DNA of 11,975 nucleotides from Synergistaceae bacterium. GTDB taxonomy: Bacteria; Synergistota; Synergistia; Synergistales; Aminobacteriaceae. The notes below the pieces were generated by a model, which saw nothing but the letters and a program-made list of their open reading frames with translations, made no database searches and was not told the origin of the DNA. The translations under genes and the position numbers were made by a program. This document shows positions 6,127 through 11,975 of the stretch, in pieces. The DNA is taken from positions 10,197 through 22,171 of the forward strand of contig WRNQ01000003.1 in NCBI GenBank assembly GCA_009776565.1, given 5' to 3'. Numbering within the stretch: the stretch's first letter is position 1; each line of letters starts with the position of its first letter.

Positions 6127-7203
6127 TTATAAAGTGCCGCCTACACTTTTAATCATTGCTCCAGCTATATCCTGGAGCGGTAATACCTGGTTCGCAACTC
6201 CGGCTTCTATAACAGCTCTTGGCATACCATAAATAATGCATGTCTCCTTAGATTCTGCAATGATATGAGCTCCTTGTTTCTGAAGCACTATGGCGCCTTC
6301 AGCTCCATCTTTACCCATGCCAGTCAAAATAACGCCCACTACTCCTCCTCCAAATTCATCAGCAGCGCTTAAAAACAACAAATTTGCGGCAGGCTTTACA
6401 GAAAGAACTGAAGGAGCGTCCGATAAGCTACAAAAAATACAATCGTTCCTTTTTTTCACTAACATATGCATTCCACTGGGAGCTATTACAGCCATCCCGC
6501 TTTTAAGATTCAACCCGTCATACCCTTCTATAATCTTTAGCTGAGATATGGAATCCAATCTCTTTGCAAAAGAATTTGTAAAATGGGGAGGCATATGCTG
6601 CACAATAGCTATTGGCGCAGGAAAATCACCGGGAATGCTTGTAAGAACTTTCTGAAGCGCTAACGGTCCTCCTGTAGAGGCGCCAATAACTATAATTTTC
6701 TTTTTATTATTCCAGCTCTTTGCTCTTGTCATAGGTAATTTATCATGTTGGAAACTGGTAGTAATGTTCGTTGTAGATTTTATATTTGCAGTGCTTGCAA
6801 CAACAATTCTTTCAATAATATCTCTTCCTATTTCAGCAATATTTAAAGAAATAGTGCCTGATGGTTTGCCTATACAATCTACGCAACCGAGCGAAAAAGC
6901 CTTCAAAGATATTTGAGCGCCTTCCTGCGTTAAACTGCTGAGCATAATGACAGGCGTTGGACAAGTCTTCATAATTTCCTCAAGAGTTTCAACCCCATTT
7001 TTACGGGGCATCTCAACATCCAGAGTAATAACGTCAGGCTTTAAAGCGCGCGTTTTTTCAAGACCTTCAACACCGTCATTCGCCGTAGCTACCACGTTAA
7101 TACGGGAATCGGAATTAAGAATGTCCGATATCATTTTTCTCATCAGGGCGGAGTCGTCAATCACAAGCACTCTTATCCTTTTATCGGAAGTTTTATTATC
7201 CAT
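6127..7203 (-). CDS. cheB: Chemoreceptor methylesterase/deamidase CheB
   Basis: The 358-residue two-domain CheB removes methyl groups from receptor glutamates when phosphorylated by CheA. The receiver domain (about 9-125) has the acidic pair Asp16/Asp17, phospho-acceptor Asp62 in TLDVEMP, Ser89 in VIMLSS and Lys113 in GKPSG. A linker of about 40 residues leads to the esterase domain (about 168-355) with the catalytic triad Ser176 (GASTGGP), His203 (QHMP) and Asp299 (GMGKDG). The C-terminal family motif YGMPRAV is at 325-331. The ATG at 7203-7201 lies inside the end of the PilZ gene, overlapping it by 8 nt in another frame, with only a weak GGAA upstream, so translation is probably coupled. 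The gene precedes cheA, as in Bacillus and clostridial operons. Confidence 0.97.
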   Translation of the reverse strand: MDNKTSDKRIRVLVIDDSALMRKMISDILNSDSRINVVATANDGVEGLEKTRALKPDVITLDVEMPRKNGVETLEEIMKTCPTPVIMLSSLTQEGAQISLKAFSLGCVDCIGKPSGTISLNIAEIGRDIIERIVVASTANIKSTTNITTSFQHDKLPMTRAKSWNNKKKIIVIGASTGGPLALQKVLTSIPGDFPAPIAIVQHMPPHFTNSFAKRLDSISQLKIIEGYDGLNLKSGMAVIAPSGMHMLVKKRNDCIFCSLSDAPSVLSVKPAANLLFLSAADEFGGGVVGVILTGMGKDGAEGAIVLQKQGAHIIAESKETCIIYGMPRAVIEAGVANQVLPLQDIAGAMIKSVGGTL

Positions 7204-7897
7204 TGATTTGTTTTCCGGCTAATTCTTTCTGACGAACATAATTGCCAATCGCCCTTTCCTGAAAAACAGATAAGCCGCCGAAAGCAAATGCCCCATTAGG
7301 TATATTATCGTCACTATCGTTGAAAATGTTTCGCAAAAGTAAATTTAAAAACATTGTACCTCCGCCTAAATCTAAGGCCAAAAGATACCTGCCTTTTATA
7401 TACAAATTATCGCCAGACCCCTGTTTTATCTTGGCTGAAATACCCCCCAGGCTCATATTATTTATAATGACAGGAACCCATTCTCTATTAAAATCCTGAT
7501 TAGCTTCATCGTCTACAATATCGGAATATATTTCAAGAAAACAAGTGCTTGCGTTTAGAAAACAAGGAATTCTGACAAAATTTCTACGTTGAACTTTATT
7601 TGCTTCTCCTGTTGGTTCGACCCATAAAATTAACAATTCTCCCTCAAACGTTGTTCCGCGTGAGATAACAGGAACCTCCAACAGGCTGCTATCATTTTTA
7701 ATGTTTAAGATCAATTCCAAGCCTGTCATTTGAACCCAGCTGCTTTTATACATTGGGTGAGCGAGGCCGATCAGATCGTCTTTTATATCCATTAGACTAG
7801 ACGAGTATATACCTTTGTTTATACCGGATTTATTTATTATGTCGACTTTACAACCAACACACTTATTTAAGCTATTATAAAATTCCTGTTTTTCCAT
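7196..7897 (-). CDS. YcgR-like PilZ-domain c-di-GMP receptor
   Basis: This 233-residue protein has the two-domain plan of flagellar brake proteins (YcgR in enterics, YpfA/DgrA/MotI in Bacillus). The N-terminal YcgR-type beta domain covers about residues 10-100. The PilZ domain starts at the QRRNFVR segment, with the RxxxR motif at Arg105-Arg109, followed by NxSxxG at 147-152 (NMSLGG). All residues needed to bind c-di-GMP are present. The C-terminal end (about 215-233) is helical and basic. Related proteins slow the motor or act on the stator when c-di-GMP is high; that this one does so is inferred. GAGGTG at 7911-7906 precedes the ATG by 8 nt. The gene lies 23 nt after flhF, where flhG often stands, and its last 8 nt overlap cheB. 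Confidence 0.92.
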   Translation of the reverse strand: MEKQEFYNSLNKCVGCKVDIINKSGINKGIYSSSLMDIKDDLIGLAHPMYKSSWVQMTGLELILNIKNDSSLLEVPVISRGTTFEGELLILWVEPTGEANKVQRRNFVRIPCFLNASTCFLEIYSDIVDDEANQDFNREWVPVIINNMSLGGISAKIKQGSGDNLYIKGRYLLALDLGGGTMFLNLLLRNIFNDSDDNIPNGAFAFGGLSVFQERAIGNYVRQKELAGKQING

Positions 7898-7920
7898 TTA
7901 TGCTGCACCTCATAAAAATT

Positions 7921-9252
7921 TTAGTTCTTAGAGTCATAAATCATTTTGCATAAATACTCACCTGAAGCTACTTCTATATCGTTAGGGACATTTTGTCCTG
8001 CTGTAAAAAAGGATATAGGTTTTCCGAGTCTGTCAGCAACATCAAAAATGGCGCCATAACTCGTGGTTTCGTCAAGTTTTGTAAAAACTAAATGTGTCAC
8101 GCCAAGAGGTGAAATTTTATCAACAACATCAATCATGTCTTTATACTTCAGATTTGCCGCTAACACTAAATGAATCGCGTCCGGGCGAAAAGCCTTAAAC
8201 AAAGCATTGAAAGCATCGATATGACGAGTATCTTTTTGATTTCTTCCCGCAGTATCCAAAAGAATAATATCTGTATTTTCATGATTTTCCAGGATCGCGT
8301 CTATTCCATCCGGATCAAAAACTACCTCTGTGGGGATTCCAAGAATTTTCGCATACGTCTTATGCTGTTCAACCGCAGCTATTCTAAAGGTGTCGCTTGT
8401 CAATAATAAAACACTTTTATGCTCCCAAAGAGAAAACATTGTTGCTAATTTTGCAATTGTAGTTGTCTTACCAACGCCAGTGGGACCAACAAAAGCTATT
8501 CTCTTGCCTCCAACTGCTATTATCGGGTCAGTGGAAGCAGTATTCACTTTTTGCGGAAGCCAATCCCAAAAAGTTATTTCATTTTTTGAATTTACATATT
8601 CATCAATCAACTTCTTCGCATAATTTGAACTCATTTCGTTATTTATAAGAATTCTATAAATATTCTCACAATTCTCATCCAGGTACGTTGCTGATTCATT
8701 TGTTTCGGTGTTAAATGAATGCTCATTTAGTTTTTTAACTAAACTGCTTAATTGTTCTGAAAGTGAATGAACTTCCCCTCTGATTTCAGAAAATGAAGCA
8801 TTTGAATTACTCTGCTTAATGACATTATTTGAACCAGTTCCCCTATCCCCCGAAGATTGATAAGCGTCTTTGATTAACGCGGGATTAACATAGCTATTGC
8901 TTGGATTTATCTGCCGGGTGTTTTGATTGGCGCTAATTAACGGGGCTTTCATCTCCGACCCCTGACGAAATTCCAAAATCTTCTGAAAAGCTTCTATGCG
9001 CTTTTTTTGATCTATGAAAGAGCTCACATCATCGCTTTTGTCTTTTTTACCGGCATCTTTAGCATCTTCTTCGTAAATTCCGGCTGACACTGATAAAACG
9101 CTCTTTTTAAAAAAACCTAAAACTCCTCCTGTTTTCACGGGATGCGATGATAGAATAACGGCGTCTTTTCCAAGTCTTTCCCTTGAGATGCGCATTGCTT
9201 CGGCGTTATCTTTTGCTTCAAATGTAATTTTATTTGTTATGATTTTCATCAT
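7921..9252 (-). CDS. flhF: Flagellar biosynthesis SRP-type GTPase FlhF
   Basis: The 443-residue FlhF is the third SRP-family GTPase, beside Ffh and FtsY; it sets where and how many flagella form, at the cytoplasmic face of the membrane. The N-terminal B domain (about 1-60) opens with the family-typical MKIITNKITFEAKDNAEAM. A long Ser/Asn/Gln-rich, poorly ordered segment covers about 65-160, the helical N domain about 160-235, and the G domain follows. G-domain motifs are complete: P-loop GPTGVGKTT at 256-264, DTFRIAA at 287-293, DTAGR at 333-337, TKLDE at 391-395 and GQNVPNDI at 419-426. The ATG at 9252 overlaps the flhA stop as ATGA; a second ATG follows directly, and AGGA lies 8 nt ahead of the first. 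In many bacteria FlhF works with the MinD-like FlhG, which is absent from the next slot here. Confidence 0.97.
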   Translation of the reverse strand: MMKIITNKITFEAKDNAEAMRISRERLGKDAVILSSHPVKTGGVLGFFKKSVLSVSAGIYEEDAKDAGKKDKSDDVSSFIDQKKRIEAFQKILEFRQGSEMKAPLISANQNTRQINPSNSYVNPALIKDAYQSSGDRGTGSNNVIKQSNSNASFSEIRGEVHSLSEQLSSLVKKLNEHSFNTETNESATYLDENCENIYRILINNEMSSNYAKKLIDEYVNSKNEITFWDWLPQKVNTASTDPIIAVGGKRIAFVGPTGVGKTTTIAKLATMFSLWEHKSVLLLTSDTFRIAAVEQHKTYAKILGIPTEVVFDPDGIDAILENHENTDIILLDTAGRNQKDTRHIDAFNALFKAFRPDAIHLVLAANLKYKDMIDVVDKISPLGVTHLVFTKLDETTSYGAIFDVADRLGKPISFFTAGQNVPNDIEVASGEYLCKMIYDSKN

Positions 9253-11366
9253 TCAACCATTCCTACTGTTTTTATTTTTGCGCCGCTGGATATTTCATTA
9301 TAGGATATCACAAAAATATTTGATATTGCGCCTTCTAATAATCTTCTGACAATTAATCTGACATTTGGATGCACTAACAATATAGGAACTATCCCTTGTA
9401 CAGCCATATCATCGCAAGCTTTCGTAACAGACTTAATTAACTTCTGCATATCGCGCGGGTCCATATTGAGCTGCCATCCGTGCGCTAAATCTCCATCAAT
9501 AGATTCTGAAATCTTCTTTTCCCAGGTTGGGGATAAAGTAACAACAGTGACAGAACCATCATCATCCTGAATCTTCAGGGTGATGATGCGCGTCAAAGAT
9601 TCCCGCACCCGCTCCGTCAGAAAATCAGCATTACGGGATATCTTTCCAAAGTCTGCTAACGTCTCAAAAATTGTTACCAGATCCCTTATTGGGACATGTT
9701 CTTTTATCAGGTTTTGTAAAACTTTTTGTATTTCTCCAAGAGATAAGGTAGCAAGCAAATCTTCAACAACAGCAGAGGAATTTTCTTTTACCATATCGGT
9801 AAGTTTCTGAATTTCCTGCCTGGTGAGCAGGTCAGCGCCATTACGTTTAATTATTTCCGATAAATGCGTAGCCATTACGGAGGGCGCGTCAACAACTGTG
9901 TATCCGATAGTTTCCGCTTTATCTCTCAAGTCCGGGGAAATCCAAACCGCCGGTAACCCAAACGCTGGTTCTTTTGTTGGAATTCCAACGATTTCTTCTT
10001 CAACAGCGCCCGTATTCATAGCTAAATAATGATCCGGAAGCAATTCTCCGCTTCCAGCTTCGGCGCCTTTTATTCTGATAATGTATTCTGTAGGTTTTAT
10101 TTGAATATTATCCCTGATTCTTATTGGGGGCACGACTAATCCAAGGTCAATAGCCATTTGTTTTCTAATCGTACCAATTCGCTCCAGCATATCTCCTCCT
10201 TGCGAGGGGTCAACAAGCGGAATTATTGCATACCCTATTTCAGCTTCCATGGGGTCAACTGTAAGAAGACGCATTACATCTTCCGGGGAAGTTGGCGCAC
10301 CCGGCATTGGAGTCTGTGAAGCGGCAGTAGCGCCGGGAGCTCCTGCGCCGCCGCCTTTTGAAACACCGCCTTTTTGTGATACTTCATGCGAAGGGGGTTC
10401 TGTATTTTGCCCTTCCCTGACAACTGCGTATCCAAGAATGGCAAGCAATACTCCTAAAACGGTGAATGGAATGGTTGGAAGACCGGGAATAATAGCGAGC
10501 GATATAAGAAGACACGACGCCAGATATAAAGGTCTGGGGTAACGAGTGAACGCAGTTAATATATCTTTGCCAAGATCTGAGTCAGCCGCTGCGCGCGATA
10601 CGATTATTCCAGTCGCAGTTGAAAATAATAATGCGGGGATTTGGGAGACTAAGCCGTCACCAATCGTTAATATAGTGTACTCCCTTGCAGCTTGAGCTAA
10701 TTGCATATCCTTCTGATAAACTCCTATTGATATGCCTCCGACGATATTTATGACTGTTATTAAAAGTCCTGCTATGGCATCTCCTTTTACGAATTTTGAG
10801 GCGCCGTCCATGGCGCCATAAAAATCCGCTTCCCTCTGTATATCTCTTCTTCTGGATTTTGCCTCTGTTTCATCAATAAGCCCGGAGTTCAAATCTGCAT
10901 CTATTGCCATTTGTTTTCCAGGCATAGCGTCAAGGGTAAATCTGGCGGCGACTTCCGCCACTCTTTCGGCGCCTTTAGTAATTACAACAAGCTGTATGAT
11001 TACAAGGATAAGGAATATTACCCCTCCAACGACATAATTGTTTCCTACAACAAAACTTCCAAAACCGCTGATAATGCCTCCCGCATCTTTATAAAGCAAA
11101 ATCAGTCTTGTCGTCGATACGTTTAAAGCAACCCGGAACAGGGTTGCTATCAGCAAAACTGTCGGAAAAACCGACAACTCTAAAGCTCGTTTTACATAAA
11201 ACGTGACAAGTAAGACTACAACTCCAAGAGTGATATTTGTAGCCAACAATAAATCAATAAGCCACGTAGGCATTGGGATAATCATCATTATTACAATGAG
11301 AACTAAAAGCAATGCCACGCCTATGTCAGAAAACTGCATTATCCTTTTAAAATGTGAATCAGGCAC
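9249..11366 (-). CDS. flhA: Flagellar type III export gate protein FlhA
   Basis: The 705-residue FlhA forms the nonameric ring of the export gate, coupling proton flow to secretion of flagellar subunits. Eight likely membrane segments fall at about 13-31, 35-56, 64-90, 112-130, 198-222, 235-257, 279-297 and 299-316. The cytoplasmic FHIPEP-family loop carries RFTLDAMPGKQMAIDADL (142-159) and FVKGDAIAG with Asp196, which by motif matches the essential Asp208 of Salmonella. A Gly/Ala/Pro-rich linker (about 320-362) leads to the cytosolic chaperone-docking domain (about 365-700). Length is normal for the family. The GTG start at 11366 is set by a strong AGGAGG site 8 nt upstream; the nearest in-frame Met is residue 10. 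It lies 36 nt after flhB and overlaps flhF by 4 nt. Confidence 0.98.
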   Translation of the reverse strand: MPDSHFKRIMQFSDIGVALLLVLIVIMMIIPMPTWLIDLLLATNITLGVVVLLVTFYVKRALELSVFPTVLLIATLFRVALNVSTTRLILLYKDAGGIISGFGSFVVGNNYVVGGVIFLILVIIQLVVITKGAERVAEVAARFTLDAMPGKQMAIDADLNSGLIDETEAKSRRRDIQREADFYGAMDGASKFVKGDAIAGLLITVINIVGGISIGVYQKDMQLAQAAREYTILTIGDGLVSQIPALLFSTATGIIVSRAAADSDLGKDILTAFTRYPRPLYLASCLLISLAIIPGLPTIPFTVLGVLLAILGYAVVREGQNTEPPSHEVSQKGGVSKGGGAGAPGATAASQTPMPGAPTSPEDVMRLLTVDPMEAEIGYAIIPLVDPSQGGDMLERIGTIRKQMAIDLGLVVPPIRIRDNIQIKPTEYIIRIKGAEAGSGELLPDHYLAMNTGAVEEEIVGIPTKEPAFGLPAVWISPDLRDKAETIGYTVVDAPSVMATHLSEIIKRNGADLLTRQEIQKLTDMVKENSSAVVEDLLATLSLGEIQKVLQNLIKEHVPIRDLVTIFETLADFGKISRNADFLTERVRESLTRIITLKIQDDDGSVTVVTLSPTWEKKISESIDGDLAHGWQLNMDPRDMQKLIKSVTKACDDMAVQGIVPILLVHPNVRLIVRRLLEGAISNIFVISYNEISSGAKIKTVGMVE

Positions 11367-11372
11367 GAAAAG

Positions 11373-11380
11373 CTCCTCCT
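11373..11380 (-). promoter_or_regulatory. Ribosome binding site deciding the GTG start of flhA
   Basis: AGGAGGAG runs from 11380 to 11373 on the minus strand in the 36-nt flhB-flhA gap. Its AGGAGG core is 8 nt from the GTG at 11366, an ideal distance. The alternative ATG at residue 10 is too far away to use this site. Confidence 0.85.
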
Positions 11381-11402
11381 ATATAGAAAACTAACTTATC
11401 CA

Positions 11403-11975
11403 TTAGTTTTTCCCAAGCCTATAAACAAATGCAAGCACTTCTGCTACAGCTTTATAGAATTCTGCAGGAATTTCGTCGCCTATTTCGACATTATCATATA
11501 ATGCCCAAACAAGCGGCTTTCTTTCTAAAACGGGAATTCCATGCTCTATCGCTAAATCTCTTATTTTACGCGCTATCAACCCTTTGCCTTTAGCCAAAAC
11601 AACCGGCGCCTGCATAAGCTCTCTGTCATAACGTAAAGCAATAGCTAAAGTTGTTGGGTTCGTTATGACAACATCAGATTTAGGAACAGAAGCCATCATA
11701 CGTCTTTTGGCCATCTCGCGCTGGCGTTGTCTTATTTTGCTCTTTATCAGAGGGTCTCCCTCAGTTTGCTTGTGTTCTTCTTTTATTTCATGCCTGCTCA
11801 TCCGTAGTTTTTTTTCATAATCCCATTTTTGGTATGTATAATCAGCAATTGCTACTATCAGGAAGAACAAAGCCAATCTCATTGAAAGCCACCAAAGCTG
11901 ATCTCCAAGGATGAACGCGCCTGCTTCAAATGGAACCCTTATAGTGTGAACAGCTTCAGGGAGCTTATCTTTTAA
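11403..11975 (-). CDS. flhB: Flagellar type III export switch protein FlhB, C-terminal part (5' end outside window)
   Basis: 190 codons and the stop are visible; the frame is open to the right edge, so about half of a normal FlhB (roughly 350-380 residues) is present. FlhB is an inner-membrane export-gate protein whose autocleaved cytosolic tail switches export from hook to filament subunits. The visible part has the last membrane helix (about visible residues 28-48, WWLSMRLALFFLIVAIADY), the conserved cytosolic linker (RHEIKEEHKQTEGDP, then QRQREMAKRRMM), then VPKSDVVITNPTT and the globular C-terminal domain ending VLAFVYRLGKN. The self-cleavage motif reads Asn-Pro-Thr-Thr at 11660-11649, where the family usually has Asn-Pro-Thr-His. 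The gene lies just upstream of flhA, the common flhB-flhA order. Confidence 0.96.
   Translation of the reverse strand, partial: LKDKLPEAVHTIRVPFEAGAFILGDQLWWLSMRLALFFLIVAIADYTYQKWDYEKKLRMSRHEIKEEHKQTEGDPLIKSKIRQRQREMAKRRMMASVPKSDVVITNPTTLAIALRYDRELMQAPVVLAKGKGLIARKIRDLAIEHGIPVLERKPLVWALYDNVEIGDEIPAEFYKAVAEVLAFVYRLGKN

Noticed and set aside
6382..6393. CheB has Pro-Ala-Ala-Asn where many homologs have Pro-Ser-Val-Asp/Asn
   Set aside because: The catalytic Ser, His and Asp are all present, and without an alignment I cannot say that the variant is unusual.
7175..7200. CCGATAA on the minus strand, resembling a sigma-28 -10 element
   Set aside because: It lies inside the first codons of cheB, lacks a TAAA -35 element at 15-nt spacing, and the gene is already in a tight operon.

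Overview
The window is a single block of co-directional flagellar and chemotaxis genes, all on the minus strand. Read in the direction of transcription from the right edge, the order is: flhB (3' part), flhA, flhF, a YcgR-like PilZ gene, cheB, cheA, cheC, cheD, a sigma-28 factor gene (fliA/sigD type), a FapA/DUF342 gene, a 112-residue protein of unknown function, and the first 30 codons of an unrecognised gene that runs off the left edge. Junctions are either short gaps (3 to 36 nt) or overlaps (4 and 8 nt). There is no gene-free stretch above 300 bases. I see no tRNA, rRNA, CRISPR, insertion sequence, internal promoter or terminator, so this looks like the middle of one long operon.

The organism is most likely a motile member of the Bacillota. 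The pairing of CheC with CheD, the order cheB-cheA-(cheW)-cheC-cheD-sigD behind flhB-flhA-flhF, the strong GGAGG-type ribosome sites and the frequent TTG/GTG starts all fit. A PilZ gene before cheB and a FapA/DUF342 gene after the sigma factor fit Clostridia or Negativicutes better than Bacillus. I cannot resolve the lineage further. Base composition is moderately AT-rich by eye and uniform, with no sign of recent transfer.

Region by region: positions 9249-11975 encode the export gate of the flagellar type III secretion system (FlhB, FlhA). Positions 7921-9252 encode FlhF, the SRP-type GTPase that sets flagellar position and number. Positions 7196-7897 encode a PilZ protein with an intact c-di-GMP motif, a likely motility brake. 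Positions 2874-7203 encode the chemotaxis signalling and adaptation proteins: the CheB methylesterase, the CheA kinase, the CheC phosphatase and the CheD deamidase. Positions 2103-2846 encode the sigma factor that would switch on late flagellar genes once the basal body is complete. Positions 477-2087 encode a FapA-type beta-helix/coiled-coil protein, and 1-451 hold two small or partial genes of unknown function.

Most of the window is a recognisable, conserved locus and I did not find a convincing new system. The points worth a second look are two expected genes missing from their usual slots (flhG after flhF, cheW after cheA), an NPTT instead of NPTH cleavage motif in FlhB, the two unknown small genes at the operon tail, and a few local sequence structures (a paired CTCCGGAG palindrome in the FapA gene and a G6 ribosome site).
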